NCBI RefSeq assembly: GCF_008244685.1
Contig: NZ_VTFT01000001.1
Coordinates: 1,839,248-1,903,247, forward strand
DNA from: Luteimonas viscosa
GTDB taxonomy: Bacteria > Pseudomonadota > Gammaproteobacteria > Xanthomonadales > Xanthomonadaceae
DNA: 64,000 nucleotides
Reading direction: 5' to 3'
A program made the translations under genes and the position numbers. Positions 12,013-20,400 of the stretch are shown here, one piece after another (within the stretch, counting starts at the first letter, position 1; each line of letters opens with the position of its first letter). Below the pieces are notes generated by a model. The model saw only the letters and a program-made list of their open reading frames with translations, searched no databases and was not told the origin of the DNA.

Positions 12013-12582
12013 TCAGGCGGCGGAGCGCTGCTGTCCGCGGTGCTTGCCCTCGTCGATCTCCTCGATGAGCTTGGCGCAGAACGCCGGCAGGTCGTCGGGG
12101 GTGCGGCTGGTGACCAGCCCCTGGTCGACCACCACTTCCTCGTCCGTCCACTTCGCGCCGGCGTTCTCGAGATCCTTGCGGATGTTGGGGACCGAGGTGA
12201 CGGTGCGACCCTCGAGCACGCCGGCATTGGCCAGCACCCAGGGCCCGTGGCAGATCGCGGCCACCGGCTTGCCGGCCTTGAAGAACTCGCGGGTGAAGGC
12301 GAGCGCCTTTTCGTCGATGCGCAGCGTATCGGGATTGAACAGTCCGCCCGGGATCACCAGCGCGTCGTACCGACCGGCCTCGGCGTCGGACAGCTTCACG
12401 TCCACCGCGACCTGTTCGCCCTTCTCGAAGTGCTTGAACCCCTGCACCTTCCCGGCCTCGGGCGAGACGACGTCGACGGTCGCGTCGTGCTCCTTCAGCG
12501 CGCGCATCGGTTCGAGCAGTTCGGACTGTTCGAAACCATCGGCGGCGAGGATGGCGACGCGCTTTCCGGTGAGATGACTCAT
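12013..12582 (-). CDS. DJ-1/PfpI family protein (YhbO-like)
   Basis: A 189-residue type 1 glutamine amidotransferase-like protein of the PfpI/YhbO group. These cytoplasmic proteins are described as stress-protective deglycases or glyoxalases, with some debate. The nucleophilic Cys111 is in AAICHGPW, followed by His112, and the acidic partner Glu18 is in DGFEQSE; the length is normal. The start ATG at 12582 gives MSHLTGKRVAILAADGFE, which fits the family. It lies downstream of the TonB-dependent receptor gene's far end in the opposite sense of tamAB and appears to be a single-gene unit. Confidence 0.9.
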   Translation of the reverse strand: MSHLTGKRVAILAADGFEQSELLEPMRALKEHDATVDVVSPEAGKVQGFKHFEKGEQVAVDVKLSDAEAGRYDALVIPGGLFNPDTLRIDEKALAFTREFFKAGKPVAAICHGPWVLANAGVLEGRTVTSVPNIRKDLENAGAKWTDEEVVVDQGLVTSRTPDDLPAFCAKLIEEIDEGKHRGQQRSAA

Positions 12583-12743
12583 GTTCGTGCTCCGTTGGGG
12601 GATGGAACCCGAAAGGCTAGTCGCCAGGGCGCTCACGCGACGCGAAGGAAGCGTGCACGACAGGTCAACGCGCCGGCGCGGATCGCGGATGCGCGCGGCG
12701 GCCGCTGGAACGCGGACCGCCGCCGCACCCGCGTGCTGCCGTG

Positions 12744-15356
12744 TCAGAACCTCCAGCCCACGCGCGCGTAGTAGAAGCCGCCGTTGAATCCGTAGGGCGA
12801 ATGCACCGGATAGGCCGCGCCGGCGATTCCGCCCCAGGGGTTGTCGTCCGGGGTCTCGTCGAACAGGTTCTGCGCGCCGACGTTCAGGTACACGCCGTTG
12901 GCGAACTTCCAGCCGACCTCGGCATCGACGATCACGGCGCTGTCCCCGTCGATCGGCAGCCCGCCGTCCTCGGCGCTGATCACGCCGCTGTCGAGGTGGT
13001 CCTCGAACCAGGCGCCGTAGTAGCTCAGACGCAGGTTGGCGTGGAACACCTCGCGCTGGTGCAGCACGCTGAAGTAGCCCTTGGTGGTGGGCAGCGATTC
13101 CTCGATCTTGTACACCCGCGCCTCGTCGATGAAGTCCGGGTTGTAGCGGTCGACCTCTGTGCGGTTCCAGTTGGCGGCCAGGGAGAAGGTCGTGGCCGCG
13201 CCGAACAGTTCGCTCTGGTAGCTGGTCACCACGTCCAGGCCGGTGGTGGTGGTGTCGAAGGCGTTGCCGAAGTAGGTCACCTCGCTCAGCGAGGCGGCTT
13301 CGGGCGCGCCCGATTCCACCAGCTGCTCGCGCTCCTCGTCGGTGAGGGCGAAGTAGCGGCTCAGCGCGATCCGGTCCTCGGTGCGGATGCGGTAGGCGTC
13401 GGCGGTGAACAGCCAGGGCCCGCTGTCGAAGACCAGGCCCAGGGAGAGGTTGGTCGATTCCTCCGGCGCCAGCGGTTGCGCGCCCTTGAGCTGGGCGATG
13501 ATGTTGGTCGGCGGCAGGGTGGCGACGTCGCGCAGCTCGGTGCCGACGAAGGCGGTGGTGATCTGGCTGACGTTGGCCTGGCCCGGCGTGGGCGCGCGGA
13601 AGCCGGTGCTGGCCGCGGCACGCAGGGCGAACACGTCGCTGACGTCGTAGCGCGCGGTGAGCTTGCCGTTGGTGGTGGTGCCGAAATCGTCGAAGTCCTC
13701 GTAGCGCAGCGCCGCGGCAAGCAGGAAGCGGTCGGTGAGCATCGCCTCGAGGTCGACATAGGCGGCCCAGTTGCTGCGGCTCCAGGTGCCGGCGGTGCGC
13801 GGACTGAAACCGTTGAAGCCGTTGGAACCGATCGCGAAGCCCTGCTCGGTCAGCGGGCCGATGGCGGTCGAAGGCGCGTCGCCGGCGCGGGTCTCGAACT
13901 CCTCCTCGCGCCACTCCAGGCCGGCGGCCAGCCGCAACGGCTCGCTGGTGAAGCCGGTAGCGATGTCCTTGCCGATGTCGAAGTTGAGGCCGGTTTCGGT
14001 CTGGACGTTGCCGCCGGGACGGAAGAAGTAGCCGGCGGGCTGGTCCGGGCCGAGCGAGGCGTTGACCGAGTTGTAGATGTAGAAGTCGATCTCGTTCCTG
14101 CCATAGGTCGCGCTCACGTCCCACGACCAGCCATCGCCCCACATGCCGCGCAGCCCACCCACCACCGACATGTCCTCGAGTTCACCGCCGAAGCGCGGGG
14201 TGAAGCCGCCGGGGAACAGCGACAGGAACGAGAAACAGTCGCCCGGCAAGGCCCCCACCGCCGCGCTCACTGCGGTGTACGGCACCAGGTTGCCGTCGGG
14301 ATCGCGCAGGGCGATGGTCGGGCAGGTCGCGCCGCTCGGCGATCCGACCAGCAGCGTCTGCCCGCCGTCGTTGGTGTAGACGCCGGAGCGGCCGGTCGGG
14401 CTGCGGTAGTAGAAGCCACCATCGATCTCGCGCTGCGCGTAGTTGCCGAACAGGTAGGCCTCGACGCTCTCGCCGGTGATCCCGAGGTTGGCGACGAACT
14501 TGGCGTCCTCCTTGACCTCGGGCGAGCCCCAGATCTGCGCCGGCACCGGCACGCCCGGGTAGCCCGCGGCGATCGCCTCGGCCGCATCGTCGCGCTGCAC
14601 GCTGCGCGAGGTGGGATCGGCCTGGCGCCATTCCGCGGTGAGCGTGGCGAAGCCGCTGGCCGTCAGCGGCAGGCCGATCTGCGCGCTGTAGACCTGCGAG
14701 AAGCCGTCGCCCTCGTAGTACTCGCCGGCGAACGCCTCCACCGCACCGCCCTCGTCGAGACGCTTGAGGCTGAAATTGAGCACGCCGGCGATCGCGTCGG
14801 ATCCGTACTGCGCCGCCGCGCCATCGCGCAGCACCTCGACCTGCTCCAGCGCCAGCGGGGGGAAGACCGAGATGTCCGGCCCCTGCGAGCCATCGGAAAG
14901 GCCGTGCCCGAGGAAGGTGATCACCGCCGAGCGGTGGAAGCGCTTGCCGTTGACCAGCACCAGGGTGTTGTCGGGCGGCAGGCCGCGCAGGTTGGCCGGA
15001 CGCACCAGGCTTGCGGCATCGTCGATCGGAATGGTGCTGACGTTGAACGAGGGCACCACCACGCGCAGCTGGTCGAGCGCGTCGGTCGCGCCCTGGTTGC
15101 GGAATTCCTCGCCGCCGATGATGTCGATCGGCACGGCCGAGGACGAGACCGTGCGCGGCTTGTTGCGCGAGCCCAGCACCGAGACGGTGTCGAGCGTGGT
15201 CGCTTCGGATCCGGCGGCGCCCTCGTCCGGCGGCGGCGGAGTCTGCGCCAGGGCGGTGCCGCCGGCGGCCAGGGTGGCGAGAACCAGGGCCGACCGGACT
15301 GCGGCGGCGAGAACGGTGGTCGGAATACGCGGCTTGCACTCTCCTGCGAGCATCAT
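12744..15356 (-). CDS. TonB-dependent outer-membrane receptor
   Basis: An 870-residue outer-membrane receptor that uses TonB energy to import a large ligand. A signal peptide is visible (hydrophobic stretch ending near ALAQ, about residue 38). It is followed by the plug domain (about 55-170, with LRGLPPDNTLVLVNGKR and QVEVLRDGAAAQYGSDAIAGV) and a long beta-barrel whose last strand ends in Trp-Arg-Phe. A short TonB-box-like stretch (DTVSVLGSR) precedes the plug. The barrel looks like the oar-less, large TonB receptors abundant in xanthomonads. No transporter, regulator or enzyme gene is adjacent that would reveal the ligand. The start is the first of two adjacent Met codons. Confidence 0.92.
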   Translation of the reverse strand: MMLAGECKPRIPTTVLAAAVRSALVLATLAAGGTALAQTPPPPDEGAAGSEATTLDTVSVLGSRNKPRTVSSSAVPIDIIGGEEFRNQGATDALDQLRVVVPSFNVSTIPIDDAASLVRPANLRGLPPDNTLVLVNGKRFHRSAVITFLGHGLSDGSQGPDISVFPPLALEQVEVLRDGAAAQYGSDAIAGVLNFSLKRLDEGGAVEAFAGEYYEGDGFSQVYSAQIGLPLTASGFATLTAEWRQADPTSRSVQRDDAAEAIAAGYPGVPVPAQIWGSPEVKEDAKFVANLGITGESVEAYLFGNYAQREIDGGFYYRSPTGRSGVYTNDGGQTLLVGSPSGATCPTIALRDPDGNLVPYTAVSAAVGALPGDCFSFLSLFPGGFTPRFGGELEDMSVVGGLRGMWGDGWSWDVSATYGRNEIDFYIYNSVNASLGPDQPAGYFFRPGGNVQTETGLNFDIGKDIATGFTSEPLRLAAGLEWREEEFETRAGDAPSTAIGPLTEQGFAIGSNGFNGFSPRTAGTWSRSNWAAYVDLEAMLTDRFLLAAALRYEDFDDFGTTTNGKLTARYDVSDVFALRAAASTGFRAPTPGQANVSQITTAFVGTELRDVATLPPTNIIAQLKGAQPLAPEESTNLSLGLVFDSGPWLFTADAYRIRTEDRIALSRYFALTDEEREQLVESGAPEAASLSEVTYFGNAFDTTTTGLDVVTSYQSELFGAATTFSLAANWNRTEVDRYNPDFIDEARVYKIEESLPTTKGYFSVLHQREVFHANLRLSYYGAWFEDHLDSGVISAEDGGLPIDGDSAVIVDAEVGWKFANGVYLNVGAQNLFDETPDDNPWGGIAGAAYPVHSPYGFNGGFYYARVGWRF

Positions 15357-15607
15357 GGGCAGTGTCCTTGAGCGTGTGTGGCGTCCCTGCCCCCCCGACC
15401 GGGACGGGAGGCCACGACGGCCTCCGGCTCAAGCATTAACGAGATTGCAACATTCCGATGCGGTGGGCATCACGCTTCCACCGGACGCTCCGGGTCCATA
15501 TCGTCTGGTTCTCTGTCTGCCCCTGGCCTGGCTGCTGAAATGGGCGGCCACTGCGACGGCCAATCAGGAGGGTGTGCCGTGCGGTCAGGCCGGCGCTAGG
15601 CGCCCGC

Positions 15608-16699
15608 CTACGCCGGACCCGCCAGCCGCTTCTGCACGTCCTCGCGCAACTGCGCCAGCTCCACCTCGGCCTGCCGGCGCTGCTGCATGCCCTCGCGGTG
15701 GATGTTGCGGACTTCCTCGACCGTCTGGATCAGCTGCTCGTGCACGTGCCGCAGGGTCGCGACGTCAATCACCGCGCGCTGGTTGGCCTTGGCGGTCTCG
15801 ACCGACGTCTGCCGCATCAGGTCCGCGTTCCTGCGCATGATCTCGTTGGTGGCATCGTCGATGGCGTTGGACAGTTCCACCGCGTTCTTCTGTTCGTCGA
15901 GCGAGAGCTGGATCGCGAACTGGCGCTTCCACGACGGGATGGTGATGTTGCGCACCGCGTTGAACTTCTCGATCAGCTGGATCGCATTGGCCTGGATGAT
16001 GCGGATCATCGGCAGCGACTGGTCGGCCGCGTGCTGCATCACGGCCAGGTCGCCGACGCGCTTGTCGAGCAGGCGGATCGCGTTCTCGATCTCGGCGCGG
16101 CGGGTGCGCGAATCGGGATCCTCGAGGCCGGCGAGCTTCTGCTGCTCCTCCACCAGTTCCGCCAGCCGCAACTTGCCGGCGGCGACGTGCAGCCCGAGCG
16201 CACGGCGTTCGTCGAGGACGATGTCGTACATGCGGTCGAACTCGCCCACGCGCTGGCCCTGCGTGCCCTGCTGGCGGGCGACGTCCTGTAGCAGCTGCTC
16301 GATCTGCCGGTTGGTGTCGCTGAACTTCTGCACCAGCCCGCCCTTGGACACGCGCAGCCGGTCGATCAGTCCGCCGATCACCGGCAGCTTCGACTTGCCG
16401 GCGAAGCTGTCGAGGTTGAGCGAACGCGCGATCCGCACCACTTCACCGAGCTTGTCGCCGGCCGCGTCGAGGTCGCGGTTGCGCACCTGGTCGAGCAACT
16501 GGCTGGAGAACGCCGAGGTCTTGCTGGCGGCGTCGCGGCCGAAGACGTGCAGGTTGCCCGGGGTGATGTCCTGCAGCGACTTGCCGATCTCGGCGATCGC
16601 GCCGCGGTCGGCTTCGACCAGGCCCAGGCCCTTGAGCGTGGATTCGTCGAGCACGGCGGAGGCGGGCACGAGGGCGCCGGCGGAGGGATCCTGGTTCAT
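15608..16699 (-). CDS. telA: TelA/KlaA family toxic anion resistance protein
   Basis: A 363-residue, almost wholly alpha-helical protein of the TelA family. Plasmid members are linked to tellurite resistance, and chromosomal members occur with stress-response gene sets; the biochemical role is not settled. The conserved core is visible: the ENAIRLLDKRVGDLAVMQHAADQSLPMIRIIQ region, IPSWKRQFAIQLSLDEQK, and a C-terminal heptad-rich segment likely to form a coiled coil. It is the last gene of the yqiJ-yqiK-ATPase-unknown-telA operon, starting 4 bases after its upstream neighbour ends. Inference: it acts with the large AAA ATPase in membrane or envelope stress. Confidence 0.9.
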   Translation of the reverse strand: MNQDPSAGALVPASAVLDESTLKGLGLVEADRGAIAEIGKSLQDITPGNLHVFGRDAASKTSAFSSQLLDQVRNRDLDAAGDKLGEVVRIARSLNLDSFAGKSKLPVIGGLIDRLRVSKGGLVQKFSDTNRQIEQLLQDVARQQGTQGQRVGEFDRMYDIVLDERRALGLHVAAGKLRLAELVEEQQKLAGLEDPDSRTRRAEIENAIRLLDKRVGDLAVMQHAADQSLPMIRIIQANAIQLIEKFNAVRNITIPSWKRQFAIQLSLDEQKNAVELSNAIDDATNEIMRRNADLMRQTSVETAKANQRAVIDVATLRHVHEQLIQTVEEVRNIHREGMQQRRQAEVELAQLREDVQKRLAGPA

Positions 16700-16703
16700 G
16701 CGT

Positions 16704-17459
16704 CTACTCCCGTGCTTGCGGTGGTGCGGGTTGGGGATCGAGTGTACCGGCCATCGCCGCGACTTCGGACTCGATGGCGGCCTGGGCGTCGGCCGCCGCG
16801 AGCGCGCGGCGGCCGCCGGCGAGCGCGGCGTCGCCCAGTGCGTGCTGCCGCCAGGCGGGCAGCAGCACGTCCCGGATGCGCTGGTAGCGCGCCAGCAGCT
16901 CGAGGGACTGGTCGCGCAACAGCGCGAGCTGGTCGGCGCCGATGGACCAGGACGCCTGCACGGTGTCCAGCTGCTGCAGGCGTTGCTGCAGGCGCTGTCG
17001 CGGAGAGGCCACGATGCCCTGCGTCGCGCCGGCGTCCGGATGCGCGTCGAGCCATCCGCGCGCGGTCGCGATGGTGGCGTCGATGCGGGCGACCGCCTGG
17101 CGCACCTCGGACTGCAGCGCCTTCTGCATGACCACGCGGTTGCGCAGCGCGCCCGCCTCCCGGTCGGCCTGCGCAAGCAGCACGCCGAGGCGGTCGCGCA
17201 GCTGCGCGGCTTCCGTTTCGGCATGCACGTCACGCCCCATCAGGCGCCCGATCAGGCCGATGCCGCGACGCGACGCGCGCGGATCGTCCGCGAGCATCGC
17301 CCGCCGCAGTTCTTCCAGACGCATCACCAGCGCTGCCGCGGGCGCATGGTCGAGCGCATCGGCCAGGCGCGCTTCCAGCGCCTGGTCCAGCGCGGCGGCG
17401 CCATAGCCGACCACGGCCAGCGCATCTTCCAGGTCGACCGGCGGCGCGTCTGCGCTCAC
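16704..17459 (-). CDS. unrecognised helical protein between the AAA ATPase and TelA
   Basis: A 251-residue protein with no family I can name. It starts at GTG 17459, whose last two bases are shared with the TGA of the ATPase gene (GTGA overlap), and ends 4 bases before telA. It is rich in Ala, Leu, Arg and Gln, with long runs of predicted helix, an early MRLEELRRAML segment, a short glycine patch RRGIGLIGRLMGRD, then Gln/Leu heptads (RQRLQQRLQQLDTV). There is no signal peptide, membrane helix or cysteine motif. Tight coupling on both sides suggests an adaptor or subunit that joins the ATPase to TelA. A distant relation to TelA-type helical bundles is possible. Confidence 0.75.
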   Translation of the reverse strand: MSADAPPVDLEDALAVVGYGAAALDQALEARLADALDHAPAAALVMRLEELRRAMLADDPRASRRGIGLIGRLMGRDVHAETEAAQLRDRLGVLLAQADREAGALRNRVVMQKALQSEVRQAVARIDATIATARGWLDAHPDAGATQGIVASPRQRLQQRLQQLDTVQASWSIGADQLALLRDQSLELLARYQRIRDVLLPAWRQHALGDAALAGGRRALAAADAQAAIESEVAAMAGTLDPQPAPPQARE

Positions 17460-20400
17460 GAGGCGTCCGGCTTGCCGTCGGCGCGGAAGCGCAGCTGGCG
17501 CAACAGCTCCTCGAGTTCGATCTCCTGCGCGCTCTTCGCCCGCGGACGCCTGCCCACCGGCACCGGCGCTTCGGCGAGCTTCGCGCGCAGCAGGTCCAGG
17601 ATCCGCACCAGCGCCGAGTTGAGCTGGGCCTGGTGTTCCTGTCCCTGCGAGAGATGGACCAGCACCGGTTCGAACGCGCCGCGCATGGCATCGGGCAGCG
17701 CCTGCAGCCATTGGCCCGCGTCGACGCCGTCCGCGTCGGCGCGGCGGCGGACCGCGATACCCTCGCGCAGCGAAGCCAGCAACTGCTCCCACGGCACCTC
17801 CGGCGCCGTCTGCGGCGGCGCATGGGCAGGCGCGTCCCGCAACGCCGACAGCCCCTCGGCGATGTCGGCCAGCTGTGCCACCACGCGCGCACCGGTGTCG
17901 GCATCCTCGCCGCCCATCGCCTTGTTGCGCAGGAAGTCGCGCTTGATCGCCGCCCAGCGCGCCGCCTGCGCCTCGTCCAGGGTGCCGCGCAGTTCCGCGA
18001 GCTTGAGCAGGTTCTCCTCGGCGCCGGTGGTCAGCAGTTGCGCCTCGCCGACATAGTGGTCTGCGATCAGCTGCTGCAGCTCGGCGGCGTTCATCACCGG
18101 CGAGATCTTCTCCGCCAGCTTGTTCATGTTGCGGTAGCTGCCCTGCAGCCGGAACGGTGGCTCGCTGCGGTAGCGATCGGCCTGCGCCGCGCTGGCGATG
18201 TATTGCTGGTTGACCTGGTAGACCACGTCGCGCACCTGCATCAGCCGCTGTAGGGTGGCCACGATCTCGTTGACCTCGGCGCCGCTGTAGGCGTGGCCGA
18301 GCGTGCTGGTCGACACCTCCTTGCCCAGCGCCCTGTCGACCAGCAGGTAGAGGTCGCCCAGGTCGCGGGTGGCCAGCGGCGCCAGCACCGGGTTCGAGGT
18401 CAGGCTGTTCTCGATGTAGCTCAGGCGGAAGGCCTCCTCCATGCCGCCGAGCACGTCGCCGAGGTTGTAGATGTCGGCGCGGTTGGCGAGCATGTCGGGG
18501 ATCTTGAACACCTCGCCCGACTCGGTGTACGGATTGCCGGCCATGACCACGCAGAACTTCTTCCCGCGCATGTCGTAGGTCTTCGTGCGCCCCCTCCACA
18601 CGCCTTCGATGCGCCGGGTGCCGTCGCACAGCGAGATGAACTTCTGCAGGAACTCCGGGTGGGTGTGCTGGATGTCGTCGACATACAGCATGGTGTTGCT
18701 GCCCATCTCCAGCGCCAGGTTGAGCTTTTCCAGCTCCTGGCGCGAGGTCGCGTCGGGCGCCTGCGCGGGATCGAGCGATCGCACCGCGTGGCCGAGCGCG
18801 GGACCATTGATCTTCATGAAGACCAGCCCGAGCCGGCTGGCGACGTATTCCATCAGCGTCGTCTTTCCGTAGCCGGGCGGGGAAATCATCATCAGCAGGC
18901 CCATCAGGTCGCTGCGCTTGTCTTCGCCCACCGTGCCCATCTGCTTGGCGAGGTTGTCGCCGATCACCGGCAGATAGACCTCGTTGATCAACCGGTTGCG
19001 CACGAACGAGCTCAGCGGCCGCGCCCGGAATTCCGACAGCCGCAGCGCCTCGCGCTCGCGCGTGGCGATCGCGTGGCGCACGGCCTGGTAGCGTTCGAAG
19101 CCGGGCACGAACGTCTCGCGGTGCGCCCGCCAGCGGGCGAGGAACCCGTCGATCGACACGGTCTGCACGCCGCCCTCGACGAGGGGATGCTCGCCCAGCA
19201 GGCCATCGACCTTCGCGACCAGGATCGCGTCGACGACGCGGTGGCGCAGTTCGTGCCCGGCCAGCTTCAACGCGATCGCCTCCGGCACGTAGCCCGACAG
19301 GGCGGCGAGTGCCGGATCGCGCACCATCGCCTGCAGCCATTGCGCGACCAGCGCCCATTGCGCGGCGGGACGCCCGGCCTGCTGCCGCAGCGACCGCTCG
19401 AATCCTTCCGCCATGCCAGCCGACTGCAGCTGTTCGTCCAGCGCGCCGAGCAGACTGCGCGCGTAATGGCTGAAGGCGAAGGTCGGCTCGCCCTCGCGCA
19501 GTTCGGCGAGCAGGTAGTCGGCGCCGGCCTGCCCCGATGCGCCGGCGAGCGGCAAGCCGGCTTCCGCGACGAAGGCATCGAGCGCCGCGGCGATCTCGCC
19601 GCGCAACGCGTCCAGCCCGTCGCGCGTGCCGAAGATCCTGCGCACGGCTTCGGCGCCGACGGTGCGCTCCGGCCACTGCAGCGCGTCCTCGTGCCCGCGG
19701 TGCCGCTGCCAGAACAGCAGCGCCAGCGCGCGTGCCGCAGGCGCGTGCGCCAGGGTGCCCGCGCCGGTGTACAGCGGCACCAGAGCGCGCAGCAGCCGGA
19801 CGGCATCGTGGTCGTGGATGCCCTTCTCGTAGCCCTCGCGATAGCGCGGCGCGGCGAAATCGCGCACCAGCCTGTCGAGCGCAGCCGGATCGGCCAGCGC
19901 GTGCTCCAGCGACGCCAGGTCGAGGCCGTCGCGTCCGTGCACGGCGGCGTCCAGGATCAGGCCGGCCAGGTACTCGGCGCGCGACAGCGCCGGCGACTCG
20001 GAATCGAGCGAGACCTGCCACCAGTCGCGGGCCGCCTCGAGCTCCGGGTCGTGCAGGGCCTCGTAGTAGTCGGTGCCGGTCAGGTGCAGCGCCATCGCAT
20101 CCCCGCGCGGCAGCAGGGTCAGGTCCAGCTGCTGGGTGTTGACGCTGAAGCGGTGGCGCGGGCCGAGCCGGATGACGTGGCCACCATCCTCGAACAGGTC
20201 GCTGCGGTCGCGCAGCGCGCGCACCGCCTGGTCGCGCACGCCCTTGAGCCGGGCCTCGACGTCGTCGGCCTTGACGCTGTCGCGATGCTGGCGCAGGCGC
20301 CCCGCCAGTTCGCGCAGCTTGAGGATCAGCGGGTCGCCGGCGAAGAAGGCGTTGAGCTCGTCGAGCGTCTCGAAGCGCTCGGTGCGGCGGCCGAGTCCGT

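Noticed and set aside
12741..15371. Plus-strand 876-codon frame opposite the TonB-dependent receptor
   Set aside because: Shadow of a gene with complete receptor motifs on the other strand.
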